NCBI GenBank assembly: GCA_013299115.1 | Contig: JAAFKA010000025.1 | Location: 1-59,267, forward strand | Reading direction: 5' to 3' | Length of the DNA: 59,267 nt | Source: Cytophagales bacterium | GTDB taxonomy: Bacteria > Bacteroidota > Bacteroidia > Cytophagales > Thermoflexibacteraceae | Shown: piece by piece, positions 37,449 through 45,952 of the stretch | Position numbering within the stretch: position 1 is the first letter of the stretch | How the letters are laid out: every line of letters starts with the position of its first letter | Made by a program: the position numbers and the translations under genes | The notes under the pieces: generated by a model | Database searches by the model: none | Seen by the model: the letters and a program-made list of their open reading frames with translations, nothing else | What the model was told of the DNA's origin: nothing

Positions 37449-38138
37449 ATGACCAAACCACCAATTCATTCAAAGCCCAGCATAGCTGCTGCCATCGAAC
37501 ATACCAATCTCCATCCGTTGATAACCTCTGATGAGATAGAAAAATTGGTAGCCGAAGCCCAACAATACCAATTTGTTGGGGTTTGTGTGCCGCCATTTTG
37601 GGTCAAAAAAGCCAAACGTGATATTGGAAATTTTCCGATTCATTTGGCTACGGTCATTGGTTTTCCTTTGGCTTACCAACGGACAGAAGCTAAACTGCAC
37701 GAAATTTCTTTGGCTTTGCAAGACGGGGCAGATGAGTTGGATATGGTACTCAACCTTTCTTGTATCAAAACAGGCACGCATTTTTGGGCGAAGGCAGAGG
37801 TGGCAAGGTGTGCAAAACTATGCCATGAGGCAGAGGCTGTGCTAAAAGTGATTATAGAAACGGCTTATTTGAGTGAGGAGGAAATAGTGTTTTGTAGCAA
37901 ACTTTGCCAAGATGCAGGGGCAGATTATGTAAAAACCTCCACTGGTTTTGCCCCCGCAGGTGCAAAGGTAGAGCATATTCGCCTCATGCGTAGTGTGCTT
38001 GCTCCCGAAGTAGGCATTAAAGCATCAGGTGGCATACGCACTTTTGAGCAAGCAGCAGCCATGTTGGCAGCAGGAGCAGACAGAATAGGCACGTCTTCGG
38101 GGATTAAAATTTTGGAAGAGGAGAAAAATAATTCTTAA
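37449..38138 (+). CDS. deoC: Deoxyribose-phosphate aldolase
   Basis: 229 residues. It cleaves 2-deoxyribose 5-phosphate to acetaldehyde and glyceraldehyde 3-phosphate in deoxynucleoside salvage. The Schiff-base lysine is K162 in YVKTSTGFAPAGA; D99 in DELDMVLN and K191 in IKASGGIRT complete the active site. The ATG at 37449 is used in place of 37389, since the extra 20 residues (RFAKKFVICKLL) do not belong to the family. It is a single gene. An 8-bp tandem repeat begins at its stop codon. Confidence 0.96.
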   Translation: MTKPPIHSKPSIAAAIEHTNLHPLITSDEIEKLVAEAQQYQFVGVCVPPFWVKKAKRDIGNFPIHLATVIGFPLAYQRTEAKLHEISLALQDGADELDMVLNLSCIKTGTHFWAKAEVARCAKLCHEAEAVLKVIIETAYLSEEEIVFCSKLCQDAGADYVKTSTGFAPAGAKVEHIRLMRSVLAPEVGIKASGGIRTFEQAAAMLAAGADRIGTSSGIKILEEEKNNS

Positions 38139-38178
38139 TTCTTAATTCTTAATTCTTAATTCTTAATTCTTAATTATT
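38131..38178. repeat. 8-bp tandem repeat ATTCTTAA
   Basis: About six copies of ATTCTTAA start within the last codons of deoC (its stop TAA is part of the first copy) and fill the space to 38178. Copy-number change would not alter the protein. Confidence 0.9.
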
Positions 38179-38212
38179 TAAATTATTGATTTTCAAATAA
38201 TTACAAAAAATT

Positions 38213-38698
38213 ATGAAAACTACTTATTTTTCTAAAATTATGGCTTGTTTGGCTGTTGCTTTTTTTGTTTTTGCTTGCAGCCAAACCAATACGCCCACAC
38301 CTACCACAACGCCAGTTACGACTGCCGAATTTGTGGCTCAGGACACAGATTTCAAGGATTTTAGAAAGTGGGCAGTCGTGGCTACACTTGCTCAGGCTTT
38401 GTCGGCAGATGGCAGGGCACACACTGATGCTGCCCGAACTATTTGGATAAACAAAAATGTAAGTAGAGGTACTACTAACGAATATCCAAACGGAACTATT
38501 TTTGTGAAAGAGGTGCAAGGTAGCTACGGCATCGTAGGCATGGCAAAAAGAGGCGGTACTTTTAACACCACACACAATGGCTGGGAGTGGTTTAAGTTAG
38601 ACAGTGATGGCAAAATTCTTAATCGTAGCAGTTCAAATACTTGTAATTCTTGCCATGCCAAAGTAAAAAATTTGGATTATGCCTTCACAAAACCGTAA
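38213..38698 (+). CDS. Cytochrome P460-family lipoprotein
   Basis: 161 residues. Lipobox FFVFAC gives lipidated C22. The mature part has the P460-type fold features DFRKWAVVAT, WINKNVSRGTTNEYPNGTIFVKE and a C-terminal haem c motif CNSCH (144-148), with HNGWEWFKLD before it. It is a periplasmic or outer-membrane-anchored monohaem cytochrome. P460 proteins oxidise hydroxylamine or bind NO, but many members in heterotrophs have no known substrate. The stop codon lies inside the left arm of a 37-bp-arm palindrome. Confidence 0.88.
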   Translation: MKTTYFSKIMACLAVAFFVFACSQTNTPTPTTTPVTTAEFVAQDTDFKDFRKWAVVATLAQALSADGRAHTDAARTIWINKNVSRGTTNEYPNGTIFVKEVQGSYGIVGMAKRGGTFNTTHNGWEWFKLDSDGKILNRSSSNTCNSCHAKVKNLDYAFTKP

Positions 38699-38769
38699 TT
38701 TTCAATTTATTTGTTACAGATGACATCTTTTTAAAAGATGTCATCTGTAACAAATAAATTGAAAATTAC
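38695..38769. repeat. Palindrome with perfect 37-bp arms
   Basis: Arms 38695-38731 and 38733-38769 around a single T; the inner core is CAGATGACATCTTTT and the outer 20 or so bp (AATTTTCAATTTATTTGTTA) are specific to this site. The left arm includes the stop codon of the P460 gene; the element ends 20 nt before the next ATG. Confidence 0.95.
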
Positions 38770-38789
38770 CACCAAAATACTCAAATGAC

Positions 38790-39494
38790 ATGAAAAAATA
38801 TCTTTATTTCTATTTTTTGGCTTTTTTGCTTTGCTGTTCCCAAACTTCGGTGGCTCAACATACGACCCAAACCAATGAGCAAATTGGCGAACAAATCAAC
38901 CAAAATTATAAACAACGCCATCATTTTGACGCAGCTGTAGGCTTAGGTAGTGGCTTTTCTACGGCTTTGTCTTGGTCGCATTTGCATGGCTTAGGTAGAA
39001 AAAAGAAACTCAAAATAGGTTATGGCTTGCGAATGACCAACTATTTTGGTATGAGCCAAAACTACAAAACTGCCCCTGCCGACCTCATTGCTGCCAAACA
39101 AACGGAGGAAATTCAGTTTTTGTCTGCCCAAACCAACAGTGTAAACGCAACTTTAAATTTGCAATATTCTTTTTCAAAAAGGGTGGAAGTAGGTTTTAAC
39201 ATCGATGCCTTCGGATTTACTTTTGGTGGCGAACAAACAGCTTACCAAGCCAGTGGCGCCTTAGTAAAGGCAAGTCCTACTTTGGGCAATTTACTTTTGA
39301 TTGACAAAAACGACAGAGGTAGCCTGAACTCCGAGTTTTATGTCCGTTATTGGCTTTCTCCTCAATTTGCCATACGTGGTGGATTCAGCCATTTGTTTTC
39401 TGAATACACCACCAACACCAAATTAGCTTATCAAAACGACAGGTATAGATTGATTACCAATTTGGGTTTTGTGGCTTTTACGTTTAGACTGTAA
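38790..39494 (+). CDS. Outer-membrane beta-barrel protein
   Basis: 234 residues. Signal peptide 1-22 (LLCCSQTSVAQ); a Cys is present but the lipobox is poor. The mature part alternates polar and hydrophobic residues in strand pairs (for example VGLGSGFSTALSWSHL, KIGYGLRMTNYFG, VNATLNLQYSFS, VEVGFNIDAFGFTF, FAIRGGFSHLFSEY) and ends LGFVAFTFRL with a terminal Phe-x-Leu typical of barrels. Specific function unknown. It may be transcribed with the P460 gene if the 37-bp palindrome between them is not a full terminator. Confidence 0.8.
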   Translation: MKKYLYFYFLAFLLCCSQTSVAQHTTQTNEQIGEQINQNYKQRHHFDAAVGLGSGFSTALSWSHLHGLGRKKKLKIGYGLRMTNYFGMSQNYKTAPADLIAAKQTEEIQFLSAQTNSVNATLNLQYSFSKRVEVGFNIDAFGFTFGGEQTAYQASGALVKASPTLGNLLLIDKNDRGSLNSEFYVRYWLSPQFAIRGGFSHLFSEYTTNTKLAYQNDRYRLITNLGFVAFTFRL

Positions 39495-39592
39495 AAAAAT
39501 TAAAAAAAAACTGTAAAATTTATTATTCTTTTTGCAAAAAAATTAACTTGTTGCCTCATCGCAACCATTACACAAAACTATCACATAAAACT

Positions 39593-40792
39593 ATGTTTGA
39601 GAAATATCGCAAAGCATTCAATGCACAGTTTACCGAGCAGAAATACAACAATATGCTGCAAGATATTTACAGCACCGTTGGCTATACAGTAGATTTTAAA
39701 ATCTGCGAATCTCCAATTTTCATTCCTACTTACTTCAAAGAGCATTTGGAGAAGGGCTGCAAAGATATTTTGGCACAGATGGACAGCCCAAACTATCGCA
39801 AACACATACACAAAGCTGTTCCGCCACAGATTTATGTACCCAATGACACAGATGAGCCTTTGTTTGTAACCCTCGATTTTGCCGTATGTGATGTGGGCAA
39901 AGGCAATGAGGCTTTGAAACCGCAACTGATAGAGATGCAAGGCTTTCCTTCACTGTATTGTTTCCAAAATTTTTTGAATAAAAGTTACCGTAAACATTAT
40001 GAAATGCCCGACAATTTGACGCACTTTTTTAGTGGCTACACAGAAAAAGATTATATGCGTATCATGCGTGAGGCATTGGTAGGCGATGCCCCCGTAGAAA
40101 ATACAATTTTGCTCGAAATTGAGCCTGAAAAACAAAAAACCAGAGTAGATTTTACTTGTACCGAAATGTTGTTTGGTATCAGGTCTGTTTGCATTACCAA
40201 ACTCCGCAACGAAGGCAAAAAACTCTACTACGAAAGAGATGGGCGTAAAGTGTGGATAGAAAGAATTTACAGCCGGTTGATTTTTGACGAATTGCTGTTG
40301 AAAAAAGACAAGTTGGACATCAGAGTCGACCTCCTCAAAGAGTGGGACGTGGAGTGGCTGGGACACCCGAATTGGTTTTGCAAGATGAGCAAATTTACCT
40401 TGCCGTTTTTAGACAGCGAATATGTACCCAAAACGTGGTTTTTGCACGAGTTGCCCTCCATTCCCGATGATTTGGAAAATTATGTCTTGAAACCTTTGTA
40501 TTCTTTTGCAGGCTCAGGTGTGAAGTTTGACGTAGAGAGAAAAATGATAGACGAAATACCTGATAATCAACGCCATAACTTTATCTTGATGAAAAAAGTA
40601 AACTATGCTCCTGTCATAGAAACGATGGACATCAACGCAAAAGCCGAAATTCGTATGTTGTGGATAAGACAAAATGGAGAAACCAAAATGCTTACCAATT
40701 TGGTGCGTCTAAGCAAAGGCAAAATGTTGGGCGTAGATTTCAACAAAGATAAAACATGGGTCGGTGGGTCTATTGGTTATTTTGAAAAGTAA
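39593..40792 (+). CDS. ATP-grasp-like protein of unknown function
   Basis: 399 residues. The C-terminal part reads ENYVLKPLYSFAGSGVKFDV and later IETMDINAKAEIRMLWI, which resembles the phosphate-loop Lys and metal-binding strands of ATP-grasp ligases, possibly of the glutathionylspermidine-synthase type. The N-terminal 150 residues (LIEMQGFPSLYCFQNFL) carry no domain I can name. It probably ligates an acid to an amine, with unknown substrates. I use the ATG at 39593; an in-frame ATG at 39548 would add 15 residues. The dyad 40811-40844 follows the stop. Confidence 0.6.
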   Translation: MFEKYRKAFNAQFTEQKYNNMLQDIYSTVGYTVDFKICESPIFIPTYFKEHLEKGCKDILAQMDSPNYRKHIHKAVPPQIYVPNDTDEPLFVTLDFAVCDVGKGNEALKPQLIEMQGFPSLYCFQNFLNKSYRKHYEMPDNLTHFFSGYTEKDYMRIMREALVGDAPVENTILLEIEPEKQKTRVDFTCTEMLFGIRSVCITKLRNEGKKLYYERDGRKVWIERIYSRLIFDELLLKKDKLDIRVDLLKEWDVEWLGHPNWFCKMSKFTLPFLDSEYVPKTWFLHELPSIPDDLENYVLKPLYSFAGSGVKFDVERKMIDEIPDNQRHNFILMKKVNYAPVIETMDINAKAEIRMLWIRQNGETKMLTNLVRLSKGKMLGVDFNKDKTWVGGSIGYFEK

Positions 40793-40810
40793 ACCAAATG
40801 TAAAAATTCA

Positions 40811-40844
40811 ACTCCACAAGAATTTAAAACTTTTGTGGAGTTAG
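40811..40844. terminator. Hairpin after the ATP-grasp-like gene
   Basis: AACTCCACAA and TTGTGGAGTT (10-bp perfect arms) around a 13-nt AT-rich loop, starting 19 nt after the stop codon. Confidence 0.55.
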
Positions 40845-40995
40845 TTAAGAAAAATAAATACTTCAATAGAAAAAGCCTGAACTCCTAACATAGACTTAGC
40901 GAAAGCGGGGCAGAAGTGCTAAATTAAATTTTTGAATAGATACTGGGCAATTTGTTTGGTTGTCGAAACTACGAAGTACCATGCAACTTACCTTG

Positions 40996-42228
40996 CTAAT
41001 CAAACCGAATAGCTTTAATAGGTGAAATGCGTGAAATTATCTGAACAGGAACAAACAAAATAAGGGCTACTAAAACGGCAATGCCAATATTTAATCCGCC
41101 AACAGTCCACCAATCCCAAGCTATGGGAACAGTGTCCATATAATAGGTGGCTGCATCGAGGGTAAAAAAATGAAATTGGTCTTGCAAAAAAGCAAGGGTA
41201 AAAGCCAAACCATTGCCCAGTAACAAACCTTTCCAAAGAATTTGCCAACCATTGTAGAGAAAAATCTGTTGTACCTGCCTTTGTGTAGCCCCCAAAGCTT
41301 TGAGCATACCAATCATTTGGGTTCTTTCCATTATCAAAATCAGCAAAATAGACATGGTATTGAAACAAGCCACAAACAAAATGATACTCAAAAAAATGAC
41401 TACATTGCGGTTTAAAATTACAAACCAATCGAAAAAGTGAATGTATTGGTCTGTAACTTTGGTTAGTTGCAAATCCATGTCCATTCGGTCATACACTTTT
41501 TCGGCAGTGAGGTCTAAGGTTGCAAAATCTTTTACAAACAATTCGTAACCTCCCGCCAGCGTATCTGCCCAACTGTTTACCTCTTGTATCAGCCTGTGGT
41601 CGCAGACGACAAATCTTTTGTCAAAATCCTCAATATCAGTCTTGTAGATACCGCAAACAGTCATTTTTCGCAACTTGGGTGGGTCTTGAATAAAGTACAA
41701 AATCACTTTGTCATTTAGTTTTAAGTTGAGTTTATCTGCCAAATATTGGCTAATGGTAAGTTGCAAATTTGCCGTTGTGTCTTGCAGCGTGGCAGGTTTT
41801 AGCAATTCTCCTTTTACCAAGTTCGGCGTAAACCTTGCTCGGTCAAAATCTGTGCTTATTCCTTTGAGTACCACGCCCAAAACCTCCTCATTTGCACGCA
41901 TGAGGGCAGGTTTTCTATCAAAAAGTTGTATAGCAGCTATGTTTTTGTCGAGCAGTTGGGGTTGTTTTGCAAATTGGCGAGTCGTACCCAAAGGCGTATC
42001 TTCGTAAGAATTGTTAAGCGTAAATTTAGAGAGTTGCAAGTGAGCAGCAAAACTAAATAGCTTGTTTTCTATGGTGCTGCGAAAGCCGTTGAAAATCATA
42101 AAAGACAACAAGCCCACACACACGCCAATAGCCACACTACCAATGGCAATGCGACCAATTAAGGTAGAAAATGCCGATGTTTTGACACTGAAAATGCGTT
42201 GGGCAATGAAAAAAGAGGTATTGGGCAT
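40996..42228 (-). CDS. FtsX/LolE-type ABC transporter permease
   Basis: 410 residues. One N-terminal membrane helix (about 25-48), a large periplasmic MacB-like domain (about 50-265) and three C-terminal helices (about 272-295, 320-345 and 375-400) with the FtsX region NTMSILLILIMERTQMIGMLKALGA. The start FFIAQRIFSVKTSAFSTLIGRIAI is typical of LolC/E proteins, which extract lipoproteins from the inner membrane with LolD. No ATPase gene is adjacent, but in Bacteroidota a single LolE-like permease is often unlinked from lolD. I leave the symbol blank because MacB-like export remains possible. Confidence 0.88.
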   Translation of the reverse strand: MPNTSFFIAQRIFSVKTSAFSTLIGRIAIGSVAIGVCVGLLSFMIFNGFRSTIENKLFSFAAHLQLSKFTLNNSYEDTPLGTTRQFAKQPQLLDKNIAAIQLFDRKPALMRANEEVLGVVLKGISTDFDRARFTPNLVKGELLKPATLQDTTANLQLTISQYLADKLNLKLNDKVILYFIQDPPKLRKMTVCGIYKTDIEDFDKRFVVCDHRLIQEVNSWADTLAGGYELFVKDFATLDLTAEKVYDRMDMDLQLTKVTDQYIHFFDWFVILNRNVVIFLSIILFVACFNTMSILLILIMERTQMIGMLKALGATQRQVQQIFLYNGWQILWKGLLLGNGLAFTLAFLQDQFHFFTLDAATYYMDTVPIAWDWWTVGGLNIGIAVLVALILFVPVQIISRISPIKAIRFD

Positions 42229-42354
42229 AGATTTAAGTAAGTAATTTGGAGAGCAAGGTAAAATAAATTTGCATAAGACCCAAAATTTTATTGCTTTACA
42301 ATCACAAACAAAGAAACAGTTGAAAGTTACAGCTTTGGATTATTTTGTAAATTG

Positions 42355-42388
42355 TTGGCAGCTATCTTACTTATTTTTATTATCTTTG
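42355..42388 (+). promoter_or_regulatory. Promoter of the Rpn-type nuclease gene
   Basis: TTG (42355-42357), 23-nt spacer, TATCTTTG (42381-42388), with the ATG at 42415. The box lies between two possible starts and favours 42415 over an ATG at 42352. Confidence 0.5.
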
Positions 42389-42414
42389 CTATACGAATAA
42401 AATTTTCAAGACCT

Positions 42415-43338
42415 ATGAAATTTGCAGACATCAAAAATGACGTTGCTTTTCACAAAATCTTTGGCAGTGAAGACCGCAAAGAAAGTCTGATTTCTTTCCT
42501 CAATGCGACTTTGCAGTTTGAAGGACAGCAACGAATTAAGGAAGTGGCTATTGTGAATCCCTACCAACTGCCCAAACTCAAAAGTGGCAAGACAACCATT
42601 GTGGACGTGAAAGCAACCGACCAAACAGGTAGGTCGTATATTGTAGAAATGCAAGTAGCCGACCAAGATGGTTTTGATAAACGAGTGTTGTATTATTTTG
42701 CAAAGGCATACAGCAACCAAATCAAACGTGGCGACCAATACCGCAAACTCAATCCTGTGTATTTCATCGGGATTTTAAACTTTGAATACACAGAAGGTAA
42801 AAACTTTATCAGTCGCAGCCAAATTGTAGATGTAGAAACAGGGGAACAAACTTTCAAAGACGTAGAATTTACGTTGATAGAATTGCCTAAATTCAAGAAA
42901 AAACTCAACAAATTGCAAAATCTGTTTGAAAAGTGGGTATATTTTATCAAAAATTCCGAAAATATGACCTTTATTCCCGAAGGCGTGGAAGACGAAGGAC
43001 TGAAATCTGCTTATGAGAATGCAAACCAATACATGTGGTCGCAAGCCGAACTCGATGCCTACGATGCCCTGTACATTCACGAGGAAGGACGAAGGGCTGC
43101 CATGGACAAGGCAATGCGGAAGGCAATGGAAGTAGGAAAAATTGAAGGGAAAATTGAAGGGAAAATTGAAGGGAAAATTGAAGGAAAAATTGAAGGAAAA
43201 ATTGAAGGAAAAATTGAAGGAAAAATTGAAATTGCCCGAAATGCAATTTTAGAAGGTGCAAGTGATACGTTTATTGTCAAAATTACAGGGTTAAGTTTGA
43301 CAGAAGTTCGAGCCTTACGGGAGAAAACTAAATTGTAA
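42415..43338 (+). CDS. Rpn-family PD-(D/E)XK nuclease / transposase-like protein
   Basis: 307 residues. It starts MKFADIKNDVAFHKIFGSED, the standard N-terminus of the Rpn/PDDEXK_2 family. The catalytic core is D64 (TIVDVKA) and E78-x-Q80 (RSYIVEMQV). These proteins are RecA-independent recombination-promoting DNases. The helical C-terminal part carries eight GKIE repeats (241-272) from a 12-bp tandem repeat, before a final ILEGASDTFIVKITGLS segment, which is also usual in the family. A second gene with the same first codons follows at 43369. Confidence 0.9.
   Translation: MKFADIKNDVAFHKIFGSEDRKESLISFLNATLQFEGQQRIKEVAIVNPYQLPKLKSGKTTIVDVKATDQTGRSYIVEMQVADQDGFDKRVLYYFAKAYSNQIKRGDQYRKLNPVYFIGILNFEYTEGKNFISRSQIVDVETGEQTFKDVEFTLIELPKFKKKLNKLQNLFEKWVYFIKNSENMTFIPEGVEDEGLKSAYENANQYMWSQAELDAYDALYIHEEGRRAAMDKAMRKAMEVGKIEGKIEGKIEGKIEGKIEGKIEGKIEGKIEIARNAILEGASDTFIVKITGLSLTEVRALREKTKL
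43135..43230 (+). repeat. 12-bp coding tandem repeat (GKIE)8
   Basis: Eight in-frame copies of GGAAAAATTGAA or GGGAAAATTGAA, first three linked by GGG codons and the later ones by GGA. It encodes a charged, probably helical linker and is a candidate for copy-number variation. Confidence 0.95.
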
Positions 43339-43368
43339 AAAACAGATGTTTCTAAACAAACTAAACCT

Positions 43369-43995
43369 ATGAAATTTGCAGATTTTCAAGACAGTACCGA
43401 ATTGTTAGCATATTTTGGATTTCGGGTGATAGCAGAAGAATTTATCAACTTTGCAACTATTCCCTCTATTAAAATTCCGATACACCTTAAACAAGACCTT
43501 ACCTTCTTGCTTGCCAATCGTGGGGATAAGGATTTGGAAAATTATGCGTGTGAAGCCCTTATTTTCCCGTTTTTGAAAGAAGCTTGGAAACGAAACCCAC
43601 AAGCAAAGCTATTCAGTCACCCACAAATCAAGTATGAAGAATTGATTTTAGTGCCAGATTATGTGGTTACACCCAAAGACAAAGTAGGTTTAAACAAATT
43701 TACTTATCCTTTGCTCATCACTGTTGAGGCTAAAAATGACGATTATGCACTCGGTTGGGCTGATGTTTATAAGCAACTAATGGTGGCTAATTTACTGAAT
43801 AGCAATGAAAAAATACCAATTTATGCCTTAGTGAGCATTGGTGAAGGCTGGCAAATTGGTAAATTAGATGGTAAATTGATTTATAAACACCCAAAGCCTT
43901 TGTCTATAAACAATCCAAACCAACTGTTGGGTGTATTAAATTTTGTTTTTGCAGACTGCGTACAAACTGCCGAAAAATTGGGTCTGTATGCCTAA
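43369..43995 (+). CDS. Putative PD-(D/E)XK nuclease-like protein
   Basis: 208 residues. I do not recognise a named family, but the core has the restriction-fold pattern: ELILVPDYVV (P96-D97), then LLITVEAKNDD (E120-x-K122), then KQLMVANLL (Q136). ENYACEALIFPFLKEAW before it could supply the helix-borne Glu. It begins MKFADF, with the same first codons and preceding CCTATG as the upstream Rpn-type gene, 30 bp away, so the two are probably one operon and may share a duplicated 5' end. An independent role as a restriction-like protein is possible. Confidence 0.65.
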   Translation: MKFADFQDSTELLAYFGFRVIAEEFINFATIPSIKIPIHLKQDLTFLLANRGDKDLENYACEALIFPFLKEAWKRNPQAKLFSHPQIKYEELILVPDYVVTPKDKVGLNKFTYPLLITVEAKNDDYALGWADVYKQLMVANLLNSNEKIPIYALVSIGEGWQIGKLDGKLIYKHPKPLSINNPNQLLGVLNFVFADCVQTAEKLGLYA

Positions 43996-44133
43996 AATGA
44001 TATTTTTTTGACTATTTTTAGTAAGGATTACTATGTTGGTTTTTGGTGGTAATTATAAATTTTTTATTTTTTGCGAAACTTCGCTTGTGAATAATTTTTT
44101 GCTTGTGTATTTTTGGCTGCAAAACTTCGGTGA

Positions 44134-44199
44134 TTGTTAGTTAAAGATGACATCTTTTAATGGTGCGACAACTCGCAAGATGTCATCTTTAACTAACAA
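44134..44199. repeat. Palindrome with 23-bp arms (GATGACATC core)
   Basis: Arms 44134-44156 and 44177-44199 are exact complements. The 20-nt loop contains a second small dyad TGCGACAACTCGCA. It lies upstream of the malate synthase ATG at 44248. From 43996 to 44133 nothing else is seen. Confidence 0.85.
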
Positions 44200-44247
44200 C
44201 TATCCAAAACTTCAATAATTCATAGACAACCTCAATACCGAAAATAG

Positions 44248-45858
44248 ATGGAATCTTCATTTGCTTTTTTAGAAAATATAGAAATACGCGGTGCCGTTTC
44301 GCAGTGGTACAATGCCATGCTCACGCCAGAGGCTTTGGTGTTTTTGGCTGCACTCAACCGCCAATTTAACTCTCGCCGCAAGCAACTTTTGCAAAATAGA
44401 ATCAAGGAACAAGAGGCTATTAATCAGGGTATTTTGCCAAATTTTTTGGCTGCAACGGAGTATATTCGCAACGATATGCACTGGGGAGCTGCTGCCATTC
44501 CAGACGAATTGCAAGATAGAAAAGTGGAGATAACGGGTCCCGTAGATAGAAAAATGATTATCAATGCCCTCAATTCGGGTGCAAAGGTGTTCATGGCAGA
44601 CTTTGAAGATGCCAATTCTCCCACTTGGCGAAATTGCATAGAAGGGCAAATGAATTTATATAATGCTATTCGCAAACAAATTGATTTTGTGGGTGAGCAA
44701 GGCAAAGCCTATAAACTAAACGAAAAAACGGCTGTCCTCATGGTACGACCACGCGGCTGGCATTTGGAGGAAAAACACGTATTGGTGGACAATCAGCCTA
44801 TGTCGGCAAGTTTGTTTGATTTTGGTTTGTATTTTTTTCACAATGCCAAAGAATTGTTGCAACGAGGCACTGCACCTTATTTTTACCTGCCCAAAATGGA
44901 GAATCACGAGGAGGCAAGGCTTTGGAATGATGTTTTTGTATTTGCCCAAAAAACTTTGGATATTCCACAAGGCACTATCAAAGCTACGGTGTTGATAGAA
45001 ACTATTTTGGCTGTTTTCCAAATGGACGAAATTATTTATGAGTTGCGTGAACATATTGCAGGGCTGAATGCAGGTCGTTGGGATTATCTGTTTTCGGCTA
45101 TCAAAAAATTTGCAAAATATCCCGATAAAGTTATGCCTGATAGGTCGCAACTGACCATGCAAACGCCATTTATGCGTGCCTACGCCTTGCTGTTGGTGAA
45201 AACTTGCCATCAACGCAATGTTCATGCCATGGGCGGAATGGCTGCTTTTATCCCCAGCCGAAAAGATGCCGAAATCAACCGCAATGCTTTTGCCAAAGTG
45301 AAGGCAGACAAAACCTTAGAGGCAAGCACAGGTTTCGATGGCACGTGGGTAGCCCACCCCGATTTAGTGCCTATTGCCTTAGAGGAATTTAACAAGGTAT
45401 TGGGCGAAAAGCCCAACCAAAAAGACGTTTTTTTGCCCGATTTGCAAATAACAGCCAAACAACTGATAGATTTTAAAGTGCCAGAGGGCAAAATTACCGA
45501 ACAGGGGCTACGAACTAACATCAACATTGGTATTCTCTACATAGAATCGTGGCTCATGGGAACAGGGGCAGCCGCCTTGCACAACCTCATGGAAGACGCA
45601 GCCACAGCAGAAATCTCACGTGGGCAGGTGTGGCAGTGGCTCAATCACCACGCTTACCTCGACGATGGCAGAGAAATTACGGTTACTTTATACAAACAGC
45701 TATTTAACGAGGAGTTGCAAAAAATAAGGGACGCAGTAGGCGAAAGGACTTGGTGGGAAAGAAAGTATGAAAATGCAGCCCGACTTTTTGATAAATTGGT
45801 AATGGCTACCAACTTCGAGCCTTTTTTGACTAATTTGGCGTATACTTATTTGGCATAA
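44248..45858 (+). CDS. aceB: Malate synthase A
   Basis: 536 residues, the length of form A. It condenses glyoxylate and acetyl-CoA to malate in the glyoxylate shunt. Clear blocks are EITGPVDRKMIINALNSGA, VFMADFEDANSPTWRNCIEG (metal-site acidic residues), LMVRPRGWHLEEKH (catalytic Arg), KATVLIETILAVFQMDEI, HAMGGMAAFIPSRKD and, near the end, LHNLMEDAATAEISRGQVWQW (catalytic Asp). Isocitrate lyase is not adjacent; in many bacteria aceA follows. Cytosolic. The next gene starts 94 bp on, with its own -7 box. Confidence 0.97.
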   Translation: MESSFAFLENIEIRGAVSQWYNAMLTPEALVFLAALNRQFNSRRKQLLQNRIKEQEAINQGILPNFLAATEYIRNDMHWGAAAIPDELQDRKVEITGPVDRKMIINALNSGAKVFMADFEDANSPTWRNCIEGQMNLYNAIRKQIDFVGEQGKAYKLNEKTAVLMVRPRGWHLEEKHVLVDNQPMSASLFDFGLYFFHNAKELLQRGTAPYFYLPKMENHEEARLWNDVFVFAQKTLDIPQGTIKATVLIETILAVFQMDEIIYELREHIAGLNAGRWDYLFSAIKKFAKYPDKVMPDRSQLTMQTPFMRAYALLLVKTCHQRNVHAMGGMAAFIPSRKDAEINRNAFAKVKADKTLEASTGFDGTWVAHPDLVPIALEEFNKVLGEKPNQKDVFLPDLQITAKQLIDFKVPEGKITEQGLRTNINIGILYIESWLMGTGAAALHNLMEDAATAEISRGQVWQWLNHHAYLDDGREITVTLYKQLFNEELQKIRDAVGERTWWERKYENAARLFDKLVMATNFEPFLTNLAYTYLA

Positions 45859-45911
45859 GTGCCAAAAAAAATTTAATATGACTTTTATTTTTCCTTTGGA
45901 GTTGCTTGCTT

Positions 45912-45919
45912 TACCTTTG
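45912..45919 (+). promoter_or_regulatory. -7 box TACCTTTG before the aminotransferase
   Basis: Matches TAnnTTTG, 33 nt before the ATG at 45953. The nearest TTG (45896-45898) gives a 13-nt spacer, shorter than usual. Confidence 0.4.
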
Positions 45920-45952
45920 TGCCAATATTAACAAATTGTTAAAACTACCAAA

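Noticed and set aside
42971-43261. Minus-strand frame with FLQFFLQFFLQF repeats
   Set aside because: It is the complement of the GKIE repeat in the nuclease gene.
42415-43338. Reading the Rpn-type gene as a mobile insertion sequence
   Set aside because: No terminal inverted repeats or target duplication were found around it; the family acts as a nuclease and is not a self-moving element by itself.
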